Below, in pieces: positions 24,346 through 32,555 of a stretch of 64,000 nt of DNA. The stretch lies in assembly GCF_014650495.1 (NCBI RefSeq), contig NZ_BMVB01000003.1:278794-342793 (forward strand), given 5' to 3'. How positions within the stretch are numbered: the stretch's first letter is position 1; every line of letters starts with the position of its first letter. The position numbers and the translations under genes are program-made. The notes under the pieces were generated by a model, which ran no database searches, was not told the origin of the DNA, and worked only from the letters and a program-made list of their open reading frames with translations. The DNA is from Streptomyces cinnamoneus. GTDB lineage: Bacteria > Actinomycetota > Actinomycetes > Streptomycetales > Streptomycetaceae.

Positions 24346-24951
24346 CTAGCAGGGGCTGAGCCACCAAACCCAGCCCCAGGGGGCCGCGCGGTCCTCGCTG
24401 TACCCACCGGGTGAGGTCCAGCCGACCCTGTAACTGCTGTCGTAGAACCTGGCGTACAGGGTGGATCGCTGGTTGTTGATCCACGACCCGGTTCCGTTCC
24501 AATAGATGCGGACCGGGTAATTGCAGGTGAAAAGGCGCAGCTCGTCGCCCGTGAAGTTCTGGCCGCTATAGGCACACACGTAGGTGTACGGGCAGGGCGC
24601 GAGCGCCGTCGTGAGGGCGTCACCCTTGGCGTCGAGGTCACGAGCCCGTTCCTCCCCGGGCAGCGTGAGCAGCAGCACTCCGCCGCGGTCCAGGGCAATC
24701 TTGTTCGCAGCCACCTGCGTTCCGTGCGTCTTGGCCAGGTAGGCGTCCACCCGGTCTTGCAGGTCACTGGCCTGAGCGTTGCTCAGCCCGAGGCTCCTGG
24801 CCTGCGCCGAGAAGTCCGCACCGGCACTTCCGCCGGCCGGCCCGGTTGCGGCCCAGGCGCTGGGCGCTGCCATGAGCCCGAGGAAGGCCATCAGTAGCGC
24901 GACGAGGGCCTTCCCGAATGCACTGGATCCGAACGCTGCCTGATCTCTCAC
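24346..24951 (-). CDS. secreted I36/crystallin-like protein
   Basis: A 201-residue exported protein. The signal peptide (about 1-40, LVALLMAFLGLMAAPSAWAA) is followed by a helical segment (about 50-105, SLGLSNAQASDLQDRVDAYL) and a C-terminal crystallin/I36 domain (about 125-201: YVCAYSGQNFTGDELRLF, then SWINNQRSTLYARFYDSS). GTG 24951 is chosen because AGAGAGGTGA precedes it and it gives a proper signal peptide; the frame continues upstream with no such signal. It is convergent with the other I36-like gene. The helical pro-region and aromatic C-terminus (WGWVWWLSPC) are distinctive. Confidence 0.65.
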   Translation of the reverse strand: MRDQAAFGSSAFGKALVALLMAFLGLMAAPSAWAATGPAGGSAGADFSAQARSLGLSNAQASDLQDRVDAYLAKTHGTQVAANKIALDRGGVLLLTLPGEERARDLDAKGDALTTALAPCPYTYVCAYSGQNFTGDELRLFTCNYPVRIYWNGTGSWINNQRSTLYARFYDSSYRVGWTSPGGYSEDRAAPWGWVWWLSPC

Positions 24952-25114
24952 TGAGTCACCTCTCTGCTTCAGGCTCTGGCACCCTGCCAGTCGTTGCCGT
25001 ACTGCGAGCGATCCCAGCTGATGTGCACATGCAATGTTCACTTGCCAGAGGGCTATCGAGAAAGCGCAATGTCGGTCAGATTCGGAGCCGGGAGCCGGCA
25101 CTGCACCAGCAGCC

Positions 25115-26308
25115 TCAGCCGGCACTGACCGCCGCGATGAGGCGGGTGGCTATGCCAGGCGCGCCGCCGCCGTCGAGAGCGGCTGTGCCGTAGCCGTAGA
25201 CGACGCGGCGGTTCAGGTCCGGCGTGGCGAAGGCAGCGCTGCGGTAGCCGAGGTCGCCTCCCGTCTTGCCCCACATCACCGAGCCGTCCGGCAGCGGAAC
25301 GGACATCAGGACCGTGCTGAAGCAGGCGGAGCCCTTCGCGGGACCGGTGTTGCAATGGGAGCCGTCCGCGTAGGGCAGCGGCTTGCCGTTCCCGTCGCGC
25401 GGGACGGCGAACAGCTCGGCGGCCTGGGCAGGGCCCAGGAGGCGGCCACTGAGGAGACCCGTCATGAAGCGGTCGAGATCGGCGGTCGTGGAGATCATGC
25501 TGGTCGGGAGGCCGCCCTGTTCGTTGACGTCGACCCGCTCGCCCTTGCCGGTCGGCACGTATCCGGGCACGTACGGGCCCGGTATCCGCGCGGTGCGGGT
25601 CGAGGCGGACGTTTCCTTCATCTTCAGAGGCGCCAGGATGCGGGTGGTCACCGCTTGTTGGAACGAGCGGCCGGTGAGTTTCTCGATGAGCTCACCGGCG
25701 ATGCGGTAGCCGAGGGAGTTGTACTCCTGCTTGCTGCCGGGTGCGAATCTCGGGCCCGGCCAGTGGCGGCCCTCGGGCCGCAGCGTCTGCTGAATGACCT
25801 GGTCGAAGGTGTAGAAGCCGAAACGGCCTTCGACGACCTCGTCCTGGGACGGTGCGGGAGCGCCGTCGAAGTCCTGGGGCAGGCCGCTGGTGTGGTTGAG
25901 CAACTGCCGCACGGTGATGTCATCGAAGGTGTCCGGCAGCAGGCCGGGCAGGTAGTGCTGCACGGTTAAGTCGAGGTTCACTCGGCCCTCGGCGGAGAGC
26001 TGCAGCAGGATGACCGCTTCCATCGGCTTGGCGACGCTGCCGATCCGGAAGCGCGCGTCGGGTGTGACCCGCTTGCCGGTCACGACGTCCCCGGACGCGC
26101 CCCGCCAGGTCTGCCCGGACTTGTACACCTGGGCCACGGCACCGGCCATGCCGTCGCCCGGGTGCACTGCGACCGCCTCGCGCAGCGCTGCGCTGTCCAG
26201 CTTCGCAGGTGTGCGCACGGCGGGCGTGGCCTCTGCGGACACGCCCGCCGTCAAGGCCAGCGATACGACGGTCGCGGCGGCCAGGGTCAGGGCCGATGAG
26301 CAGCGCAT
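25115..26308 (-). CDS. exported serine hydrolase, class C beta-lactamase/DD-peptidase family
   Basis: A 397-residue secreted penicillin-binding-type hydrolase with a signal peptide (1-26). The nucleophile motif SxxK is SVAK (RIGSVAKPM), the second motif YxN is YNSLG, and the third KTG is KTGGDLGY. Length and order fit D-alanyl-D-alanine carboxypeptidase/serine-type esterases of the beta-lactamase C family. It probably acts on peptidoglycan stem peptides or a specialised amide or ester. Start ATG 26308. Confidence 0.8.
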   Translation of the reverse strand: MRCSSALTLAAATVVSLALTAGVSAEATPAVRTPAKLDSAALREAVAVHPGDGMAGAVAQVYKSGQTWRGASGDVVTGKRVTPDARFRIGSVAKPMEAVILLQLSAEGRVNLDLTVQHYLPGLLPDTFDDITVRQLLNHTSGLPQDFDGAPAPSQDEVVEGRFGFYTFDQVIQQTLRPEGRHWPGPRFAPGSKQEYNSLGYRIAGELIEKLTGRSFQQAVTTRILAPLKMKETSASTRTARIPGPYVPGYVPTGKGERVDVNEQGGLPTSMISTTADLDRFMTGLLSGRLLGPAQAAELFAVPRDGNGKPLPYADGSHCNTGPAKGSACFSTVLMSVPLPDGSVMWGKTGGDLGYRSAAFATPDLNRRVVYGYGTAALDGGGAPGIATRLIAAVSAG

Positions 26309-26480
26309 GGTGACTCCGATCAGGGGGGAACGAACGCTCCCAAGCCTCCCGCGCCGAGATCACCTGCTCATCCGGGACGGCCCTGACCCTGCCCTGACGC
26401 GGCCCTGAGGACGTCTCGGGGGGCCATCGTCCCCCGCAGAGCACGCCTGTGCGCGCTGTCAGGCCGCTTCGGACCGTGCC

Positions 26481-27038
26481 TCAGAAGTTCCAGTAGTGGT
26501 CGGCCCACGTGCCGCAGGGCCACTGGATGACCTTCTCGCCCTGCGCGGTGCTCGCGCCGGGAACGGCCAGGCACTGCCTGCTGTTCCAGTTCACGAGCCG
26601 CTTGCCCTTGTTCGTGTACTCGATGCCCCAGTAGTGGTCGGGCCACGTGCCGCACGGCCACTGGATGACCTGGGTGCCGGCGGTGGTGCTGGCGCCCGGG
26701 ACCGCCAGGCACTGGCCGCTGTTGTAGTTGCGCACGCGGTAGTAGCTCATCCCGCCGCTGGAGAAGGCGTACTCGAACTGCCAGTAGTGGTCACGCCAGG
26801 TACCGCAGCCCCACTGGATGAGCCCCTTGCCGTTGTCCGTGCTGGCGCCCGGCACGGCCAGGCAGTGGGCGCTGTTGGCGTTGCGGACCCAGCCGTAGCT
26901 GTCGGCCCCGTTCTGCGTGCGTCTTTCCGGCTTGGCGGTGTCCTGCGGTGTGCTCGCAGAGGCCGCGGTCACACCTGAGGTGAGGAGCAGTGCCGCGGTG
27001 GCAGCCAGGATTCCGGGCAAGCGGAAGTGCGACTTCAT
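26481..27038 (-). CDS. secreted ricin-type lectin
   Basis: A 185-residue exported protein: signal peptide (1-29) followed by three near-identical ricin-type repeats. Each has CLAVPGAST and a QW box (LIQWGCGTWRDHYWQF, VIQWPCGTWPDHYWGI, VIQWPCGTWADHYWNF). One trefoil-forming carbohydrate-binding domain is predicted. The start ATG 27038 follows AAAGGGGACAC. It is convergent with nothing on the left and is one of several sugar-binding exported proteins in this region. Confidence 0.8.
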   Translation of the reverse strand: MKSHFRLPGILAATAALLLTSGVTAASASTPQDTAKPERRTQNGADSYGWVRNANSAHCLAVPGASTDNGKGLIQWGCGTWRDHYWQFEYAFSSGGMSYYRVRNYNSGQCLAVPGASTTAGTQVIQWPCGTWPDHYWGIEYTNKGKRLVNWNSRQCLAVPGASTAQGEKVIQWPCGTWADHYWNF

Positions 27039-27100
27039 GTGTCCCCTTTGTCTTCGTCGATGGACGGAAGTACACGGACCAGGAGCCGTACTGAACCGGT

Positions 27101-27217
27101 GCGCCCCGGGTGCCGGGGCGCGAACCAGGCGAAGGTTATCGTCGCGGCACCGGGAGCGGCAGACGCACGACGCCCGGCCGGGCAGGTTGGCGCGAAGGCG
27201 CCACTGCCCGGCCGGGC
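27101..27217. repeat. palindromes in the lectin/pseudogene intergenic region
   Basis: GCGCCCCGG/CCGGGGCGC form a 9-bp stem (27101-27121, 3-base loop), and the 12-bp palindrome GCCCGGCCGGGC occurs twice (27172-27183 and 27206-27217), 34 bp apart. The region lies upstream of the lectin gene and downstream of the pseudogene, so terminator and operator roles are both possible. No gene is seen in 27039-27313. Confidence 0.5.
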
Positions 27218-27313
27218 GCACTCGGATCCCAGGCCCCCTCAGGCCCTCTCCGCCCTGCGACAGTAACGGGAGCGGCCTAGGGAAACACCCTGTTCGGCCG
27301 TCTGCACGGCGCG

Positions 27314-27694
27314 CTACGCCTTGTCGGCCGATCCGAGACGCTCCGTCGGTCCGGCGAAGGCCAGGAACGTGGTGCGGGTGGCGAGAAGCCACCGGCCGTC
27401 GACCTTCCGGAAAGTGTCCTCGTAGTGCCCCACCGGTAGGAGGTCGCCGTGGCTGTCGACGGGGACGTGACGCTCACCAGAATGTTGGTGCATGTACGGC
27501 GCGAGAGCCGGTCGGCAGGACGCGAGCCGAAGTACGCCCGCAATGCGTCACGACCCTCAACCCTGCGGTCGCCTTCGGGCCACTCCCAGACGCCGTCAGT
27601 CGTGAACAGTCCGGCCACCGCACCCGGGTCACCCAGGTCGAGCTCACGGACGAACTCGACGATCAGACGCTCGCTCGGCCATCAGACGATCCAT
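27314..27694 (-). pseudogene. frameshifted SnoaL/NTF2-like gene
   Basis: Three consecutive pieces of one NTF2-like protein lie in different frames. The start ATG 27694 (MDRLMAERAS) shifts into RLIVEFVRELDLGDPGAVAG, with GLFTTDGVWEWPEG and RALRAYFGSRPAD in the same frame; after NILVSVT the frame shifts again to VDSHGDLLPVGHYEDTF, then RKVDGRWLLATRTTFLAFAG, to the stop at 27314. Each piece matches the family in order, so the gene has two frameshifts and is broken unless the sequence is in error. Two intact NTF2-like genes are at 11.5 and 12.4 kb. Confidence 0.75.
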
Positions 27695-27771
27695 GGGGTC
27701 AAGGCATGCAGTAGTCATGCCCCGTTCCTACAAGCAGGACCGAGCCGTGGCGTCCCGCAGGGAACCCCGCG

Positions 27772-28422
27772 TCAGGCGTGAGGCGTGCCCGGAGCGGCGG
27801 CTTCCAGGTCGGTGATGCTGCCCGACATGATCGTCCGTACATGCTCGGTGATGTGCTCGGCAGACCAGTCCCACCAGGCCACCGCCAAAAGCCGGGCAAC
27901 GTCCTCTTCGCTGTACCGGGTACGGATGAGACGGGCGGGGTTACCGCCGACGATCCCGTAATCCGGTACGTCGGTGGTGACCACCGCGCCGGAGCCGATG
28001 ATCGCGCCGTGTCCGATGCGCACGCCGGGCATCACCGTCGCGCCGTAGCCGAACCAGACGTCGTTGCCGACGACGGTGTCCCCCCGATTCGGCAGGCCGG
28101 TGAGCAGGTCGAAGTGCTCGGACCACGAGCCGCCCATCGTGGGGAAGGGGAAGGTCGAGGGGCCGTCCATACGGTGGTTGGCGCCGTTCATGATGAACCG
28201 CACCCCCGTACCCAGTGCGCAGAACTTGCCGATGACCAGCTTCTCGGGCCCGTAGTGGTAGAGCACGTTGCGGGTCTCGAACGCGGTCGCGTCGTCCGGG
28301 TCGTCGTAGTAGGAGTACTCCCCGACCTCGATCAACGGGGACTTCACCAGCGGCCTGAGCAGCACCACCCGGGGCTGCTCGGGCATCGGATGGAGAGCGG
28401 TGGGGTCGGCAGGTACAGGCAT
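27772..28422 (-). CDS. CatB/Vat-type O-acetyltransferase (left-handed beta-helix)
   Basis: A 216-residue xenobiotic acetyltransferase of the hexapeptide family, as in chloramphenicol (CatB) and streptogramin (Vat) resistance. The conserved start is SPLIEVGEYSYYDDP, FRNVLYHYGP-like segments follow, then the hexapeptide coil KLVIGKFCALGTGVRFIM, NRGDTVVGNDVWFG and RIGHGAIIGSGAVVT, with NHRMDG supplying the catalytic His and the loop. Members acetylate hydroxyl groups with acetyl-CoA as trimers. The real substrate may be a sugar or antibiotic. Start ATG 28422. Confidence 0.85.
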   Translation of the reverse strand: MPVPADPTALHPMPEQPRVVLLRPLVKSPLIEVGEYSYYDDPDDATAFETRNVLYHYGPEKLVIGKFCALGTGVRFIMNGANHRMDGPSTFPFPTMGGSWSEHFDLLTGLPNRGDTVVGNDVWFGYGATVMPGVRIGHGAIIGSGAVVTTDVPDYGIVGGNPARLIRTRYSEEDVARLLAVAWWDWSAEHITEHVRTIMSGSITDLEAAAPGTPHA

Positions 28423-28542
28423 GGGCGGGCAATTCCTCAGGTGCTACGGGTCGGTGTCCGATCCCATGATCGTGGAACTGCGCTTGCCAGGACACCTGTT
28501 TTCCACCTGCCGGAAGGCACCTCCGGGCCGCGGTGACCTGGG

Positions 28543-29145
28543 CTAGTGCCCCACTCGCAGCACCTGCCCCGTCGTTGCTCCCTCGATCGCCCGCACGTAG
28601 GCCGTCGCCACCCGGGCCGCGGGTACCGGCTCCATGCCGGGGAACACTCCCTCGTACGCGGCGGCGCTCTCCTCGACGAGGCCGGGGCTCACTGCGTTCA
28701 CCCGCTGCGGCGCCAGCTCCATCGCCGCCGCCCGTACGAACGCCTCCACTGCGCCGTTCGCCGCCACGGCGGCCGCCGCGCCGGGCACGGGTTCGTGCGT
28801 GAGCACACCGGTGACCAGCGTGAACGAGCCGCGCGGTGCGACGTGGGAGGTTCCTCGGCGGACGAGTTCCAGCTGGCTCAGCGCCTTGCCGCGCAGCGTG
28901 GTGGTGAAGTCGTCGTGGGTGAGAGCGTCCAGCGGCCCGAAGACGGCGTCGCCGGCCGCGACCGCCACCGCGTCCAGCATGCCCGTCCGCTCGTAGAGCC
29001 GGCCGACGGCCTCCGGGTCGGAGACGTCGAGGCGGATGTCGCCGCTGGTGCGGCCGACGGTCACCACCTCGTGGCCGCGCTCGATGAGGGTGGTGTGAAC
29101 GGCACTGCCGATGGTGCCGGAGGCGCCGATGAGGAGGATCTTCAC
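28543..29145 (-). CDS. short-chain dehydrogenase-like protein without the Tyr/Lys pair
   Basis: A 200-residue Rossmann protein. The nucleotide loop VKILLIGASGTIGSAV is canonical for NAD(P)(H), and GGSFTLVTGVL corresponds to the SDR strand before the catalytic Tyr. The usual YxxxK is replaced: the segment reads AAAVAANGAVEAFVRAAAME with no Tyr or Lys in register. The GTG at 29145 is the start. It is divergent from a LysR gene with 157 bp between them. The enzyme may use another mechanism or act as a sensor. Confidence 0.7.
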   Translation of the reverse strand: MKILLIGASGTIGSAVHTTLIERGHEVVTVGRTSGDIRLDVSDPEAVGRLYERTGMLDAVAVAAGDAVFGPLDALTHDDFTTTLRGKALSQLELVRRGTSHVAPRGSFTLVTGVLTHEPVPGAAAAVAANGAVEAFVRAAAMELAPQRVNAVSPGLVEESAAAYEGVFPGMEPVPAARVATAYVRAIEGATTGQVLRVGH

Positions 29146-29302
29146 AGGGGTTCCCTTTCGTTGCTTCGCCGCACCGGTGCGAACTTCGCCGACCGGAGCG
29201 TGAGGGGTGTGCCACGGCCTCACCGGCCGTCGCATCTCCGACCGTACGGACCCGCTCACCCGTCCGGAAATGCCTTCTGGTCAGGGACTATGCTTCCCAC
29301 GC

Positions 29303-30169
29303 ATGGACGTGGAACTGCGGCATCTCAGGGCCCTGGTGGCCATCGCCGACGAGGGCACCGTCACCGCGGCGGCCGCCCTGCTGCACATCACGCAACCGGC
29401 CCTCTCCCGGACCCTGGCCCAGTTGGAGCAGCGCGTCGGCACCCGCCTGGTGGACCGCGGGTCCACGGGAGCGTCCCGCCGTACGGCCCTCACCGAGGCC
29501 GGGCGGACGCTGTACGACCACGGGCGGGCCATCCTCGCCCACGTCGATGCCGCCCTGGCCGACGCCGCAGCCGTAGCCCGGCCCCTGCGCCTGGGCTACA
29601 ACTGCGCCCTGCTGGGGCGGTCCACGACTCCGCTGCTGCGGTCCTGGCAGCGTGACCACCCGCAGGTCCCGCTGGAGCTGCGCCGGCAGGACGAGAGCAC
29701 GGCGGGTCTGGCCACCGGGGCCGTGGACGTGGCGGTGGTCCGCGCGGACCCGGGCGACCCGCGGCTGCGCGCCGAGGCCCTCTACCGGGAGGACCGCTTC
29801 GCCGCGCTCCCCGACGACCATCCGCTGGCCGGGCGACGGGAAGTCGGCCTGGCCGAGCTGGCCGGCGAAACGCTGGTGACGTGGCGCGCAGTGAGCACGT
29901 CGGGGCCGGAACTGTGGGGGCCCGAGGAACGGCCGACGGCCGGCACCGAGGTGCACGACGTCGACGAGTGGCTCAACGCCGTCGCCGTCGGCGGGGCCGT
30001 CGGCATCGCCGCCGAAGGCACCGTGGAGTGCCGCACCCATCCGGGCGTGCGGTACGTCCGCGTCAGCGACGCACCAGCGGCCACCGTCTACCTCGTCCGT
30101 CCGGCGCACCCCACGCATCCCAGCACCGAGGACTTCGTGGCGGCGGTGAAGGCTCTGGTGAGTGATTGA
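29303..30169 (+). CDS. LysR-family transcriptional regulator
   Basis: A 288-residue LysR regulator: HTH 1-60 (MDVELRHLRALVAIADEGTV, then ITQPALSRTLAQLEQRVG), then an effector-binding domain. The start ATG 29303 begins the conserved MDVELRHLRALV. It is divergent from the SDR-like gene at 28543-29145, the usual arrangement for LysR control of the neighbour. Effector unknown. Confidence 0.85.
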   Translation: MDVELRHLRALVAIADEGTVTAAAALLHITQPALSRTLAQLEQRVGTRLVDRGSTGASRRTALTEAGRTLYDHGRAILAHVDAALADAAAVARPLRLGYNCALLGRSTTPLLRSWQRDHPQVPLELRRQDESTAGLATGAVDVAVVRADPGDPRLRAEALYREDRFAALPDDHPLAGRREVGLAELAGETLVTWRAVSTSGPELWGPEERPTAGTEVHDVDEWLNAVAVGGAVGIAAEGTVECRTHPGVRYVRVSDAPAATVYLVRPAHPTHPSTEDFVAAVKALVSD

Positions 30170-30215
30170 GATTGAGTGAGTGACGTGAGGGGACGGGAGG
30201 TGAGTGACCTGTGAG

Positions 30216-31085
30216 TCAGGTCGCCGACGGCTCGCGGCTCTCCATGTCGACTCCGGGCAGGATCAGGATGCCCCACGTGACCATCACGGCGCCCACGCCT
30301 TCCGGGACCAGCCACCAGCCGGTGCGTACCCGCTCGCCGTAGACGAGCATGCCCAGGGCCAGACTGACCAGCGCCTCCCCCAGGGTCAGGGCGGGCTGGG
30401 AGGCCACCAGCGGCCCGGATTCCATCGCGTTGGCGAGCAGGAACAGCGCCATCGCCCCGGAAGCGACGAATCCGTAGGTCTGCCACGAGGTGAAGAAGGC
30501 GTCGGCTCCCTGCTGTTCGAAGATGTCGGTGGCGGACGACATCAAGGTCGCCGTCAGGGCGTAGCCGATGGCCGAGGCGGAGCTGAAGAGCGCGGCGCGT
30601 GCCATGCCCCGCGGTCTCGGCAGGGCAGCGACGACGCACACGGTCATTGCGCCTGCCGTCGAGGTCAGGGTCAGGACCCACATGCCGGCGGAGACGTGGC
30701 TGTGACCGCCGGAGGGTGCGGCGGCCGCCAGCGCCAGGCCCAGCCCGAAGGCCACCAGGAGGGACGCGGCCCAGCCGGCCGCGGGCAGCCGCCGCCGGGA
30801 GAACGCGCAGGCGATGAGGAGGGTGAAGGGCAGCTCGGTCACCAGGATGGGCTGGACGAGTGAGAGCGAGCCGAGGTTGAGGGCCAGCGCCTGGCAGGCC
30901 GCGGCGCCCACGATCACGGCGATGCCGCCGAGCCACGCCGGGCTGTGGACCAGGTGCCTCACCAGTCGGACGCTGAAGGCGTCTCCCGGGGGTACGGTGC
31001 GCGCGGCAATCCGCTGCAGCACCGTACCCGTGGCGTTGGCCACGGCTGTCAACAGGGCGAACAGTGCGGAGAGCAGGGCTGGCAC
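30216..31085 (-). CDS. DMT-superfamily membrane transporter
   Basis: A 289-residue, roughly ten-helix membrane protein of the EamA/DMT group: hydrophobic segments run from LLSALFALLTAVANATGTV to WWLVPEGVGAVMVTWGILIL, with short cytoplasmic loops. The Gln-Arg motif (LQRIAARTVPPGD) and duplicated halves fit. Such transporters export metabolites or amino acids. The start GTG 31085 follows GGAGGATTCC, better than an upstream in-frame start. It is convergent with the LysR gene. Confidence 0.75.
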   Translation of the reverse strand: MPALLSALFALLTAVANATGTVLQRIAARTVPPGDAFSVRLVRHLVHSPAWLGGIAVIVGAAACQALALNLGSLSLVQPILVTELPFTLLIACAFSRRRLPAAGWAASLLVAFGLGLALAAAAPSGGHSHVSAGMWVLTLTSTAGAMTVCVVAALPRPRGMARAALFSSASAIGYALTATLMSSATDIFEQQGADAFFTSWQTYGFVASGAMALFLLANAMESGPLVASQPALTLGEALVSLALGMLVYGERVRTGWWLVPEGVGAVMVTWGILILPGVDMESREPSAT

Positions 31086-31217
31086 GGAATCCTCCGGTTC
31101 GGCGCCTCGGACGCCGGCCGTCGTGGTGACAACGACGATCACACGGCCGGGCGGGTACCGGGCAGAGGCGCGCGGGCGGCTCTCGCCGGTCCTCCGTCGA
31201 GGCAGGGGCAGCCGGGG

Positions 31218-31802
31218 CTACCGCTTACGGACGTACTTCCTCACCAGCACGCCGTTGTCGAAGGCGCGGACCGAATCCAGCGTGAAGTCGGTGACCGCGA
31301 AGTCCGAATCGAACATCGGCATGCCCGAGCCGTACACCTGCGGGTAGGTCTTGATCACCAGTTCGTCGATCTCGTCGAGCAGCTCGCCTGCGAGCCGGGA
31401 GCCTCCGCAGAGCCAGATGCCGAGCCCGCCGTCCTCCGCCTTCAGCGCGCGCACCGCACCCACCACGTTCTCGGAGAGGATCGTGACGTTCGCATCGGGC
31501 GACTCCTTGAGCGTCCGCGACGCCACGTACTCGCGCAGGTGCGCGTAGGGGCTGGTGATGTCGGCGTCCAGGGCGAGCCGGTAGCTGCCGCGTCCCTGGA
31601 TTACCGTGTCGAACTGCTGGTTCTCCGCGTCGTCGACACCGAGGATCCGGCGGCCCTCGACCGAGATGGTCTCCGGGTACTCCGTCTTGAGGAATTCCAG
31701 GAACTCCTCGGTCACGAACGCGTACATGGACGAGGCGTCACCGCTCGGGTCGCCGATGAATCCGTCGATCGAGCAGGCGATGAAGTACGTGAGCTTGCGC
31801 AA
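31218..31802 (-). CDS. dihydrofolate reductase-like (RibD C-terminal) protein
   Basis: A 194-residue protein of the RibD-C/DHFR-like reductase family common in actinobacteria: MRKLTYFIACSIDGFIGDPS, then QGRGSYRLALDADITSPYAH and DGGLGIWLCGGSRLAGELLD, which carries the NADPH-binding Gly-rich loop. Members reduce pterin- or flavin-like substrates; the exact one is unknown. The start is TTG 31802 behind GAGGAATCGCC. Single gene between two convergent neighbours. Confidence 0.75.
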   Translation of the reverse strand: MRKLTYFIACSIDGFIGDPSGDASSMYAFVTEEFLEFLKTEYPETISVEGRRILGVDDAENQQFDTVIQGRGSYRLALDADITSPYAHLREYVASRTLKESPDANVTILSENVVGAVRALKAEDGGLGIWLCGGSRLAGELLDEIDELVIKTYPQVYGSGMPMFDSDFAVTDFTLDSVRAFDNGVLVRKYVRKR

Positions 31803-31859
31803 GGCGATTCCTCATTCCCCCGTGAGCGATGCCCGTACAGCCACTGCGCATAGGTTGCT

Positions 31860-32474
31860 TCACTCGTGGTGGCCGGGCAAGTCTCTTTGTGCCGAGCGGG
31901 ATTCGGTGAGGAGACGCCGGACGGCCAGGCAACGGTGGGCCGCCTTCAGCTGGTAGGCCACGTCGGCCGGCTCGCGGCCCACGAGCTCGGCTATGGCTTC
32001 GCAGGAGAGCCCTTGGAGGTGACGGAGCAGGACGAGGTCGGCCTGGTGTTCGGGCATGAGGGCGTAGAGAGTGCGGGCCACGGTCGGAGGAAGGGCGGCA
32101 CCTTGCTGAACCAGGGCTTCGGCTATGTGGGCGGACAGCAGCTGCCAGGCGACAGCGGCCGGCCGGGGGCATCGCAGGACGCGCGCCCATTGGTGGGCCA
32201 GGTCGGCGAAGGCACGGCAGACGGTGGCCTCGGCGGCGTCCGGGTCGGCCAGACGGAGGCACGTGAAGTGCCGGTAGGGCACGGAGCACAGTTCGTGGAA
32301 GGCCGTGAAGTCGAGCGGCAGCCGGGGGCCGCCGGGGCTGGGGAGCGGGTTGACGCTCGCGCCCGTGCTAGCGCCTGCGCCCGTGCTCGCGTTCGCGTTC
32401 GCGTTCGCGTTCGCGTTCACGCTCGTGTTCGTCGCCAGGAGGTGTGGGTGGTGTGAGGTGGTGGGGCGCGTCAT
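31860..32474 (-). CDS. sigma factor-like DNA-binding protein with an Asn-Ala repeat tail
   Basis: A 204-residue protein whose C-terminal half has ECF sigma/HTH character (TVARTLYALMPEHQADLVLL, then LSCEAIAELVGREPADVAYQ as the likely recognition helix). The N-terminal 45 residues are low complexity: NTSVNANANANANAS encoded by (GTTCGC)n. No sigma region 2 is evident, so it may be a partial sigma-like or transposon-type regulator rather than a real sigma. The start ATG 32474 lies behind GGAGGGGA. Confidence 0.55.
   Translation of the reverse strand: MTRPTTSHHPHLLATNTSVNANANANANASTGAGASTGASVNPLPSPGGPRLPLDFTAFHELCSVPYRHFTCLRLADPDAAEATVCRAFADLAHQWARVLRCPRPAAVAWQLLSAHIAEALVQQGAALPPTVARTLYALMPEHQADLVLLRHLQGLSCEAIAELVGREPADVAYQLKAAHRCLAVRRLLTESRSAQRDLPGHHE
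32388..32425. repeat. hexanucleotide simple-sequence tract within a coding region
   Basis: A run of GTTCGC units (with late variants) inside the N-terminus of the sigma-like gene, encoding alternating Ala and Asn. Such tracts are prone to slippage by units of six bases, which keeps the frame and changes length only. It is the longest simple-sequence tract in the window. Confidence 0.85.
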
Positions 32475-32555
32475 GTTCGTCTCCCCTCCGGGTGCTCTGC
32501 GGGGCTGGAGTCGGGGTTGGGTCGGGGCTGGAGCCGGGGTTGGGTGGTGATCGCG

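Noticed and set aside
27717..27815. Short frame MPRSYKQDRAVASRREPRVR resembling a transposase start
   Set aside because: About 32 codons only, overlaps the end of the acetyltransferase gene, and no inverted repeats or other transposase motifs are present.
31860..32474. A full ECF sigma factor
   Set aside because: Only a region-4-like helix-turn-helix is visible; region 2 is absent, so I call it sigma factor-like only.
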